Source of the DNA: Streptomyces himalayensis subsp. himalayensis
GTDB taxonomy: Bacteria > Actinomycetota > Actinomycetes > Streptomycetales > Streptomycetaceae
Assembly: GCF_013778455.1 (NCBI RefSeq)
Contig: NZ_JACEHE010000006.1
Span: 248,001-312,000 of the forward strand
Reading direction: 5' to 3'
DNA length: 64,000 bases
The notes below the pieces were generated by a model, which ran no database searches, was not told the DNA's origin, and saw only the letters and a program-made list of their open reading frames with translations. Below, in pieces: positions 34,307 through 41,876 of this stretch. The translations under genes were made by a program, and so were the position numbers. Every line of letters begins with the position of its first letter. Position 1 is the first letter of the stretch.

Positions 34307-35332
34307 TCACCCGGCGTTGACCGCCGGAATGACCGTAGACCCATACGCGTCGATAACGCGCTCCTGCGCATCATGCATGTCGTACACCGCGAACTGGTCG
34401 ACCCCCAGCTCCCGCAACGCCTTCATCTTCTCGACGTGCTTCTCGACCGGCCCGATCACACAGAACCGGTCGACGATCTCGTCGGGAACGAACGCGGTGT
34501 CGGGGTTGTCGGCCCGACCGTGGTGCGAGTAGTCGTACCCCTCGCGGGCCTTGATGTAGTCGGTCAGTTCGTGCGGCACCATGTCCGATTCCGAGCCGTA
34601 CTTGGACACGAGGTCGGCGACGTGGTTGCCGACCATCCCGCCGAACCACCGGCACTGGTCGCGGGCGTGCGCCAGCGCCTCCGGCGAGTCGTCCTCGGTC
34701 ACGTACGCGGGCGCGGCGACACAGATCCGTACGTCGGACGGGTCACGTCCGGCCGCGACGGCCGCGTCCTTGACGGCCTTCACCATCCACTCGGTGAGGA
34801 AGGGGTCGGCGAGCTGCAGGATGAAGCCGTCGGCCTCCTCACCGGTCATCTTCAGCGCCTTCGGCCCGTACGCGGCCATCCAGACGGGAAGGTGCGCGTC
34901 CTCCTTCGCCCAGGGGAACCTGATGACCGTGCCGCCGCCGAGGTCGGCCTCCTGGCCGGAGCCGAGGGCGCGGATCACCTTCATGGCCTCGCTGATCCGG
35001 GCCAGCGTGTTGGGCTTGCGGCCCGCGACACGCATCGCGGAGTCACCGCGGCCGATGCCGCACACGGTGCGGTTGCCGTACATGTCGTTGAGGGTTGCGA
35101 AGGTGGAGGCCGTGACCTCCCAGGTGCGCGTGCCGGGGTTGGTGACCATCGGGCCGACGGTCAGCTTCTGGGTGTTGGCGAGGATCTGGCTGTAGATGAC
35201 GAAGGGCTCCTGCCACAGCACACAGGAGTCGAAGGTCCAGCCGTAGGTGAAGCCGTTGCGCTCTGCGCGCTTCATCAGGCTGATGACGCGGGAGGCAGGG
35301 GGGTCGGTCTGCAGGACGAGTCCGAAGTCCAT
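34307..35332 (-). CDS. LLM-class (F420/flavin-dependent) oxidoreductase, TIGR03842-like
   Basis: A 341-residue luciferase-like TIM barrel that uses F420 or a flavin. Recognisable parts are NGFTYGWTFDSCVLWQEPFV, GPMVTNPGTRTWEV, the CGIGRGDSAMRVAGRKP phosphate loop and PVWMAAYGPKALKMTGEEAD. Members of this subgroup occur beside hydantoinase genes, as here. In this cluster it is the only redox enzyme. It could reduce uracil or thymine to the dihydro form, or oxidise an intermediate; neither is proven. The named subgroup includes organisms not known to make F420, so the cofactor is open. Confidence 0.88.
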   Translation of the reverse strand: MDFGLVLQTDPPASRVISLMKRAERNGFTYGWTFDSCVLWQEPFVIYSQILANTQKLTVGPMVTNPGTRTWEVTASTFATLNDMYGNRTVCGIGRGDSAMRVAGRKPNTLARISEAMKVIRALGSGQEADLGGGTVIRFPWAKEDAHLPVWMAAYGPKALKMTGEEADGFILQLADPFLTEWMVKAVKDAAVAAGRDPSDVRICVAAPAYVTEDDSPEALAHARDQCRWFGGMVGNHVADLVSKYGSESDMVPHELTDYIKAREGYDYSHHGRADNPDTAFVPDEIVDRFCVIGPVEKHVEKMKALRELGVDQFAVYDMHDAQERVIDAYGSTVIPAVNAG

Positions 35333-35374
35333 GGCACCACTCCTAAGTGCTCAGTGTGCTCAGTGTGCTCAGTC

Positions 35375-36778
35375 TCAGTTGAGGTACTGACAGGTGGAGC
35401 GGGGGGTGTAGACGCCGTGCCCGGCACGCCCGGTGAACTCCCGCTCGGTGATGACGAGTTCGCCCCGTGACAGCACGGTCTCGACGCGTCCGGTGATCCG
35501 CTTCCCCTCGTACGCCGAGTAGTCGACGTTCATGTGGTGCGTCTCGGCGGAGACGATCTGCTCGGCGCCCGGGTCGTAAATGACGACGTCCGCGTCCGCG
35601 CCGGGCGCGATGGTGCCCTTCTTCGGGTAGAGGCCGAACATGCGGGCCGGGGTCGCGCAGGCGATCTCGATCCAGCGCCGGCGGGTGATGTGCCCGTCGA
35701 CGACGGCCTGGTGGAGCAGGTCCATACGGTTCTCGACGCCCGGCAGACCGTTGGGGATCTTCGAGAAGTCGCCGCGGCCCAGCTCCTTCTGGCCGACGAA
35801 GCAGAACGGGCAGTGGTCGGTGGAGACGACCTGGAGGTCGTTCGTCCTGAGGCCCCGCCACAGGTACTTCTGGTGCTCCTTGGGGCGCAACGGCGTGGAA
35901 CACACGTACTTGGAGCCCTCGAAGTCGGGCTCCGCGAGGTTGTCCGTGGACAGGAACAGGTACTGCGGGCAGGTCTCGCCGAAGACGTTCAGGCCCTCGT
36001 CGCGCGCCTTGGCGAGTTCGGCGACCGCCTCCATGGCCGAGACGTGCACGACGTACAGCGGAGCGCCCGCGACCTGCGCGAGCTTGATGGCGCGGTGGGT
36101 GGCCTCGGCCTCGAGGAGCGCCTTGCGGACCTCGCCGTGATACCTCGGATCCGTCTCGCCGCGGGCCAGGGCCTGCTGCACGAGCACGTCGATCGCGATG
36201 CCGTTCTCGGCGTGCATCATGATCAGCCCGCCGTTCTCGGCGGAGCGCTGCATGGCCCGCAGGATCTGGCCGTCGTCGCTGTAGAAGACACCGGGATACG
36301 CCATGAACTGCTTGAAGGAGGTCACGCCCTCCTCCACCAGCAGGTCCATCTCCTTCAACGTGTCGTCGTTGACGTCGGAGACGATCATGTGGAAGCCGTA
36401 GTCGATCGCGCAGTTGCCGTCGGCCTTCGCATACCAGGCGTCGAGGCCCTCGCGCAGGGAGTGGCCGACGCTCTGCACCGCGAAGTCGATGATGGTGGTG
36501 GTACCGCCCCAGGCGGCGGCCCGGGTGCCCGTCTCGAACGTGTCGGACGCGAAGGTGCCGCCGAACGGCAGCTCCATGTGCGTGTGCGCGTCGACTCCGC
36601 CGGGGATGACGTACTTCCCGGTGGCGTCGATGGTGCGGTCGGCCGTCCATGCCTCGGCGGCCGGGGTTCCGTGCGCGGCGAGGGCGGCGATACGGCCGTC
36701 CTCGATCAGGACATCGGCATGGATCTCGTCGGCGGCGGTGATGACGAGGCCACCGCGGATGACGGTACGGCTGCTCAT
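35375..36778 (-). CDS. hydA: Dihydropyrimidinase (D-hydantoinase)
   Basis: Opens the ring of dihydrouracil or dihydrothymine (and 5-substituted hydantoins) to the N-carbamoyl amino acid. The 467-residue amidohydrolase has the complete binuclear zinc site: DAHTHMELPFGG, the carbamylated Lys region TSFKQFMAYPG, MMHAENG, VVHVSAMEA and STDHCPF. ATG at 36778 has GAGGGAG just upstream. The next upstream gene on this strand encodes an amidase for its product. Confidence 0.95.
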   Translation of the reverse strand: MSSRTVIRGGLVITAADEIHADVLIEDGRIAALAAHGTPAAEAWTADRTIDATGKYVIPGGVDAHTHMELPFGGTFASDTFETGTRAAAWGGTTTIIDFAVQSVGHSLREGLDAWYAKADGNCAIDYGFHMIVSDVNDDTLKEMDLLVEEGVTSFKQFMAYPGVFYSDDGQILRAMQRSAENGGLIMMHAENGIAIDVLVQQALARGETDPRYHGEVRKALLEAEATHRAIKLAQVAGAPLYVVHVSAMEAVAELAKARDEGLNVFGETCPQYLFLSTDNLAEPDFEGSKYVCSTPLRPKEHQKYLWRGLRTNDLQVVSTDHCPFCFVGQKELGRGDFSKIPNGLPGVENRMDLLHQAVVDGHITRRRWIEIACATPARMFGLYPKKGTIAPGADADVVIYDPGAEQIVSAETHHMNVDYSAYEGKRITGRVETVLSRGELVITEREFTGRAGHGVYTPRSTCQYLN

Positions 36779-36900
36779 TCTCCCTCGTTTCCTCGTGGGG
36801 ATCCTCGTAGGGAAGGTGGTCCCGCGGGCCCGGCCCCCACAGGTGCCGGGCCCGCGGACCTGCTGCTCATCGGCCCGCTCGGGAGCCGGTCAGAACACGG

Positions 36901-37743
36901 TCACGGCGCCGTCAGCGGCGTGTACGCCCCCGGGGCCCGGTCGCGGTAGAACTGCCAGCGGTCGCGGACCTCGCGGAGCTTGGCCATGTCCAGGTCGCGG
37001 ACGACGAGTTCGGTGTCCTTGTCGCTGGCGACCTCCCCGACGAACTGCGCTTCCGGGTCGACGAAGTACGACGTCCCGTAGAAATCGTTGTCGCCCAGTT
37101 CCTCCACGCCCACCCGGTTGATCGCGCCCACGAAGTACTCGTTGGCGACGGCCGCGGCCGGCTGCTCCAGCTGCCACAGGTACGCGGACAGGCCGCGCGA
37201 GGTGGCCGACGGGTTGAAGACGATCTCGGCGCCCGCAAGACCCAGGGCCCGCCAGCCCTCGGGGAAGTGCCGGTCGTAGCAGATGTAGACGCCGATCTTC
37301 CCGGCGGCCGTGTCGAAGACCGGCCAGTCGGAGTGGCCCGGCCGGAAGTAGAACTTCTCCCAGAAGCCCTCGACCTGCGGGATGTGGGTCTTGCGGTACT
37401 TGCCGAGGTACGAGCCGTCGGCGTCGATCACCGCCGCGGTGTTGTAGAGGACGCCGGGCTGCTCCTCCTCGTACATCGGCAGGATCAGGACGATGCCCAG
37501 CTCCTTGGCGAGCGCCTGGAAGCGCTTGACGATCGGGCCGTCCGGAATCTGCTCGGCGTACTCGTAGAACGCCTTGTCCTGGACCTGGCAGAAGTACGGC
37601 CCGTAGAACAGCTCCTGGAAGCACAGGACTTGTGCGCCCTGCGCGGCGGCGTCGCGGGCCGCCTGCTCGTGGACCTGGATCATCGACTCCTTGTCGCCGG
37701 TCCAGGCGGTCTGGAAGACGGCGGCGCGGACCACTCTGCTCAT
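36901..37743 (-). CDS. Nitrilase-family amidohydrolase, probable beta-ureidopropionase, copy 1
   Basis: A 280-residue nitrilase superfamily enzyme with the catalytic triad: Glu44 in CFQELFYGPYF, Lys in YLGKYRKTHIPQ and Cys in GVYICYDRHFPEG. It probably hydrolyses N-carbamoyl-beta-alanine to beta-alanine, CO2 and ammonia, the step after dihydropyrimidinase. It is closely similar along its whole length to the protein encoded at 40813-41655, so one is a duplicate that may have diverged in substrate. Confidence 0.9.
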   Translation of the reverse strand: MSRVVRAAVFQTAWTGDKESMIQVHEQAARDAAAQGAQVLCFQELFYGPYFCQVQDKAFYEYAEQIPDGPIVKRFQALAKELGIVLILPMYEEEQPGVLYNTAAVIDADGSYLGKYRKTHIPQVEGFWEKFYFRPGHSDWPVFDTAAGKIGVYICYDRHFPEGWRALGLAGAEIVFNPSATSRGLSAYLWQLEQPAAAVANEYFVGAINRVGVEELGDNDFYGTSYFVDPEAQFVGEVASDKDTELVVRDLDMAKLREVRDRWQFYRDRAPGAYTPLTAP

Positions 37744-37805
37744 CGGGACCTCCGGTCGCTCGGTGTGCCGTGAGCCTAGGAAGCCCGGTGAGCGGCTCGG
37801 AGTTG

Positions 37806-37851
37806 CACCGTGTCACGTCTGCGGCGGGGTGGCGTTCCACGGTGTCACATC
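37806..37851. promoter_or_regulatory. Paired direct repeats, candidate operator
   Basis: CACCGTGTCACGTC (37806-37819) and CACGGTGTCACATC (37838-37851) lie 32 bp apart, about three helical turns, between the PucR gene and amidase copy 1. The placement fits a binding site for PucR or another cluster regulator. Confidence 0.4.
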
Positions 37852-37937
37852 CGGAGGACGCGCCCTCAACACCGCCGTGTTCCAGGCAGTTTGCCCCGCT
37901 GTTTCCGCCGCGTGCCAGCGCACCACGTCCCATTCCG

Positions 37938-39506
37938 TCACCCCCGCTGGGCGTCGTGCGCGAGCAGCGCGATGTGCAGGGACGCGGCCTGCTCGAAGTC
38001 GTCGAGGTCGACGCCGAGCCGGGCCTCGATGGCCTCCAGCCTGCGGTACAGCGCGGGTCTGCTGACGTGGTGCAGCTGGGCGGTGCGCGATTTGTTGCGT
38101 CCGGTCGCGAGATACGTGCGCAGCACGGGCAGCAGATCCGGATCGCCGTCTCCGCCGCCGCACAGCAGCCCGTCGAGCTCGCGCTCCGCGAAGGACTGCA
38201 CATGCGGGTCGTCCCGCAGCAGCCGTACGAGACCGCGCAGCCTTACGTCGCGCAGCCGCACCAGCATGGGAAGGTCCTGGTCGGCGGGCGTGTCCGCGAC
38301 GGCCTCGGCGACGTGCAGGGCCTCGCTCACACCGGCGGGCACGTCATCCCAGGCGGTACGGGGCGCAGCGGCGGCGACCACCGGTCGGCCCCCGGTGCAC
38401 AGCCGGGCGGCGAAGTGCGCGGCCAGGGCGTCGGCGTCCTGGTCGCGGGCGAAACTCAGCAGCACGGCGGTGTACCCGTCGGCCAGCTCGGCGACCAGCC
38501 CGGAGAGCCCCAACAGCCGCAGGATCCGGCCCAGTTGGGGCGCATCGCCGTCCCGTACCACCAGCGGCACGAACGTGCGCCGGTTCACCGGCAGCCCGGC
38601 GGCACGCGCACGGGGCAGCAGCTGGCGGGCCGGTACGACGCCGGAGACCAGGTCGGTCAGCAGACTCTGTGCGGACTGCTCCTCCCAGGCGGCGACGGTG
38701 CCGCCGAGCATGCGGTGCAGGACGAGGGCCTCGGCACCGCGGTCGGCGAGCAGTCTGCCGGTTTCGATGTCCCCGCGGTAGCCGCACAGCACGAGCCTGC
38801 CCCACTGTTCGCCGCGTCCGCCGATGTCGGCGCGGATCCAGCCGTCGCCCTCGTTGCCGCCCGCCTGGCGCGCTATGCGCTCCCAGTCGCGCAGCACGTC
38901 GTCCACCGCGGACCGCTCGCCCGCCGTGGCGAGGACGCGGTGGGCGAGGTTGGTGAGGATGACGGGGCAGGCGCTGTGGCCTGCGATCTCGTCGAGCAGG
39001 CGCTGCAGCGGGGCGCCCGTCGTGATGAGCCCGGTCAGTGCGGTGCGTACGGCCTCGGAGAGGCTCACGGCCGCGAACTTGCGCCGTACGAGCCGCGACT
39101 GCACCTCCTCGGTGAGTTCCGCGAACGGGAAGGGGCGGTGCAGTACGACCATCGGCATCCCGCACCGCTCGGCGGCGCGCCGCATGGACTCGGGCGGGGC
39201 GGGGAAGGCCCGGCCGAGTCCGAGGACGACGGCCGCGGCCTCCGCGCGGTCCAGCGACCTGATGTACTCGGTCTGGATCCGCACGTCTCCGGCGAGCAGC
39301 ACGCCGGTGGTGAGCACCATCTCGCCGCCGCTGAGCATCACTCCGACGTCGGCGGCCTCGGCGACATGCACCCAGCGCACCGGCCGGTCGAGCTGCCCGG
39401 CCCCCGCCACCACCTCCGGCTCGCCCGCCACGACCCGTTCCAGGGCGAGGATCTGGCGTACGGACAGGGCTGTTTCGGGAGCCGGAACAGCGGTGGTGAC
39501 GGTCAT
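37938..39506 (-). CDS. PucR-family transcriptional regulator
   Basis: A 522-residue regulator. The N-terminal PucR ligand domain is LSVRQILALERVVAGEPEVV through ADVGVMLSGGEMVLTTGVLL. The C-terminal HTH_30 is LLPVLRTYLATGRNKSRTAQ followed by LHHVSRPALYRRLEAIEARL. PucR regulators control purine and pyrimidine degradation, matching the surrounding enzymes. ATG at 39506 has GGAGGGG upstream. It lies inside the operon, 23 bp after the aminotransferase. Confidence 0.92.
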   Translation of the reverse strand: MTVTTAVPAPETALSVRQILALERVVAGEPEVVAGAGQLDRPVRWVHVAEAADVGVMLSGGEMVLTTGVLLAGDVRIQTEYIRSLDRAEAAAVVLGLGRAFPAPPESMRRAAERCGMPMVVLHRPFPFAELTEEVQSRLVRRKFAAVSLSEAVRTALTGLITTGAPLQRLLDEIAGHSACPVILTNLAHRVLATAGERSAVDDVLRDWERIARQAGGNEGDGWIRADIGGRGEQWGRLVLCGYRGDIETGRLLADRGAEALVLHRMLGGTVAAWEEQSAQSLLTDLVSGVVPARQLLPRARAAGLPVNRRTFVPLVVRDGDAPQLGRILRLLGLSGLVAELADGYTAVLLSFARDQDADALAAHFAARLCTGGRPVVAAAAPRTAWDDVPAGVSEALHVAEAVADTPADQDLPMLVRLRDVRLRGLVRLLRDDPHVQSFAERELDGLLCGGGDGDPDLLPVLRTYLATGRNKSRTAQLHHVSRPALYRRLEAIEARLGVDLDDFEQAASLHIALLAHDAQRG

Positions 39507-39529
39507 TGGCGACCCCTCCATGCGACTTG

Positions 39530-40816
39530 CTAACAGACGCTGCGCAGGGCCCGTTCGAGGATCGCGGCGCCTTCTTCCGCCTCCGCGACCGTGAGCGACA
39601 GCGGCGGGGCGATGCGGAGCACGCTGGTGCTGTGGCCCCCGCCCTTGCCGATGAGCAGCCCGCCTGCGCGGGCCTCCTCGAGCACGGCGGCGGCCGCCTC
39701 CAGGTTGGCCTCGTCGGTGCCGGGCTTCACCAGTTCCACGCCGATCATCAGGCCGCGGCCGCGCACTTCCCGTACGGTCGGCAGCTGGGCGCAGATGCCG
39801 CGCAGCCGCTCGATGAGCAGGCCGCCGACGCGCCGCGCGTTGCCCTGGAGGTCGTGCTCCAGCAGGTACGAGAGGTTGGCGAGGCCCGCGGCCATGGTGA
39901 CCGGGGAGCCGCCGAACGTCGAGATGGAGTTGGCGTCCAGGCAGTTCATGATCTCGCCGCGGGCCACGACGCCGCCGATGGACATGCCGTTGCCGATGCC
40001 CTTGGCGAAGGTGAGGATGTCGGGCGGTCCGGACTGTCCGTGTGCCTGCCAGCCCCAGAAGTTGTCGCCGGTGCGGCCCCAGCCGGTCTGCACCTCGTCG
40101 GCGATCCACAGGATGCCGTGCCGCTGGAGGACCTGGCGGAACGCCGCGTACAGCCCGTCGGGCGGGGAGGTGAATCCGCCGACGCCCTGGATGGGTTCGG
40201 CGATCAGCGCGGCCACTCCCCCGCGGGTCTGGCCGAGCATGTCCTCGAGGTCGGCGACGCAGGCGGCGATGAAGTCCTCGTCGCTCAGCGCCGCGAACGG
40301 CCCGCGGCCGCGGACGCCGCCGTGCACGTACAGGGTCTGCAGCGGCGAGAGGCTGGTCGGGGACCAGCCGCGGTTGCCGGTGATGCCGATCGAGCTGAAG
40401 GAGCGGCCGTGGTAGCTGTTGCGCATCGCCAGGATCTGGTTGGAGCGGCGGTACGTGGTGGCGATCAGCAGGGCCGTGTCGTTGGCCTCCGTGCCCGATG
40501 TGGTGAAGAAGACCCGGGCGTCCGGGATGCCGGAGAGGGCCGCGATGCGCTCGGCCAGCTCGACCATCGGCCGGTTGAGGTAGAGCGTCGAGGAGTGGAT
40601 GATCCGCCCGGCCTGCTCGCTGACGGCCTTGGTGACCTCGGGCAGGGCGTGGGCGGTCATCGTGGTGAGGATGCCGCCGAAGAAGTCGAGGTACTTGTTG
40701 CCCTCGGCGTCCCAGACGTGCCGGCCCTCGCCGTGCGTGATCTCGATCGGGTCGTCGTAGTAGAGGGCCAGCCAGTCGGGGAGGACGGCGCGGTGGCGGT
40801 CGTAGAGGTCTTTCAC
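39530..40816 (-). CDS. Class III PLP aminotransferase (beta-alanine/AGXT2 type)
   Basis: A 428-residue omega-aminotransferase. Landmarks are FFTTSGTEANDTALLIAT, the Asp in WIADEVQTGWGRTG, and the PLP Lys in TFAKGIGNGMSIGG. In this cluster it would convert beta-alanine (from uracil) or beta-aminoisobutyrate (from thymine) to the semialdehyde. GTG at 40816 overlaps the stop of the upstream amidase by 4 bp, tying amide cleavage and deamination together. Confidence 0.92.
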   Translation of the reverse strand: MKDLYDRHRAVLPDWLALYYDDPIEITHGEGRHVWDAEGNKYLDFFGGILTTMTAHALPEVTKAVSEQAGRIIHSSTLYLNRPMVELAERIAALSGIPDARVFFTTSGTEANDTALLIATTYRRSNQILAMRNSYHGRSFSSIGITGNRGWSPTSLSPLQTLYVHGGVRGRGPFAALSDEDFIAACVADLEDMLGQTRGGVAALIAEPIQGVGGFTSPPDGLYAAFRQVLQRHGILWIADEVQTGWGRTGDNFWGWQAHGQSGPPDILTFAKGIGNGMSIGGVVARGEIMNCLDANSISTFGGSPVTMAAGLANLSYLLEHDLQGNARRVGGLLIERLRGICAQLPTVREVRGRGLMIGVELVKPGTDEANLEAAAAVLEEARAGGLLIGKGGGHSTSVLRIAPPLSLTVAEAEEGAAILERALRSVC

Positions 40817-41655
40817 GGCTGTACCAGTCCTTCGTACGCGTCGGGTCGGCGGTCCCGGTAGAACGCCCACTGGTTGCGTACCTCGTCGATCAGGTCGAAG
40901 TCGAGATCCCGGACGACGAGCTCCTCGGCCTTATCGCTCGCGACCTCGCCCACGAACCGGCCGCGCGGGTCGACGAAGTAGCTCGTCCCGTAGAAGTCGT
41001 TGTCGCCGTACTCCTCCTGGCCGACGCGGTTGATCGCGGCGATGAAGTACTCGTTGGCGACGGCGGCCGCGGGCTGCTCCAGTTGCCACAGGTACGCGGA
41101 CAGGCCGCGCGAGGTGGCCGACGGGTTGTAGACGAGCTGGGCGCCGTTCAGGCCGAGCTGCCGCCAGCCCTCCGGGAAGTGCCGGTCGTAGCAGATGTAC
41201 ACGCCGACCCTGCCCACGGCGGTGTCGAAGACAGGCCAGCCCATGTTCCCGGGCTTGAAGTAGTACTTCTCCCAGAAGCCCTTGACCTGCGGGATGTGGT
41301 GCTTGCGGTACTTGCCGAGGTACGAGCCGTCGGCGTCGATCACGGCCGCGGTGTTGAAGTAGAACCCCGACTGCTCGACCTCGAAGACCGGGACGACGAT
41401 CACCATGCCGGTCCCGCGCGCGAGGTCCCGCATCCGGCCCACCGTGGGGCCGTCCGGCACGGGCTCGGCCCAGCGGTAGTGCTCGGCCTCCTGCACCTGG
41501 CAGAAATAGGGCGCGTTGAAGACCTCCTGGAACCCGATGATCTTCGCCCCCTGGCGGGCCGCCTCGCGTGCGTGCTCCTCGTGTTTGGCGATCATGGATT
41601 CGGTGTCGCCGGTCCAGGTCGCCTGGACCAGTGCGGCGCGTACGACGTTGGCCAT
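40813..41655 (-). CDS. Nitrilase-family amidohydrolase, probable beta-ureidopropionase, copy 2
   Basis: A 280-residue paralogue of the protein at 36901-37743, with the same triad: Glu in GFQEVFNAPYF, Lys in YLGKYRKHHIPQ and Cys in GVYICYDRHFPEG. Differences cluster in the loop after the Glu (NAPYF versus YGPYF) and at residues 60-100, which shape the pocket. It is the first gene on this strand and is coupled to the aminotransferase by a GTGA overlap. Confidence 0.9.
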   Translation of the reverse strand: MANVVRAALVQATWTGDTESMIAKHEEHAREAARQGAKIIGFQEVFNAPYFCQVQEAEHYRWAEPVPDGPTVGRMRDLARGTGMVIVVPVFEVEQSGFYFNTAAVIDADGSYLGKYRKHHIPQVKGFWEKYYFKPGNMGWPVFDTAVGRVGVYICYDRHFPEGWRQLGLNGAQLVYNPSATSRGLSAYLWQLEQPAAAVANEYFIAAINRVGQEEYGDNDFYGTSYFVDPRGRFVGEVASDKAEELVVRDLDFDLIDEVRNQWAFYRDRRPDAYEGLVQP

Positions 41656-41685
41656 GAGCTGCTCCTTCGACGGGAACGTCCGAGA

Positions 41686-41718
41686 GCCTCTACGCCCGTA
41701 GAAACGGGGTGTAGAGGC
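41686..41718. promoter_or_regulatory. Inverted repeat upstream of the pyrimidine cluster
   Basis: GCCTCTAC (41686-41693) pairs with GTAGAGGC (41711-41718), with partial extension inward. It lies 30-60 bp before the first gene of the cluster and could be the operator for its regulator or an mRNA leader hairpin. Confidence 0.45.
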
Positions 41719-41876
41719 CGAAAGTAAGCCGCCTCGGGGAGCTGGGCAAGACCATTGCCGTTAACCCGCTGAGTCGATCATGTTTCGCACCCGTGCGGGT
41801 GAGATGGGAGCAGGCGCGAGACCCATTCCTGTGTGAGTGCCGCGCGCCCGCCCGCGCTCACGCCCGCCCGTACCCG

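Noticed and set aside
35375..41655. Nitrilases as true nitrile hydrolases and the LLM enzyme as a luciferase
   Set aside because: Context with dihydropyrimidinase and an omega-aminotransferase favours amidases, and no lux genes or nitrile pathway genes are present.
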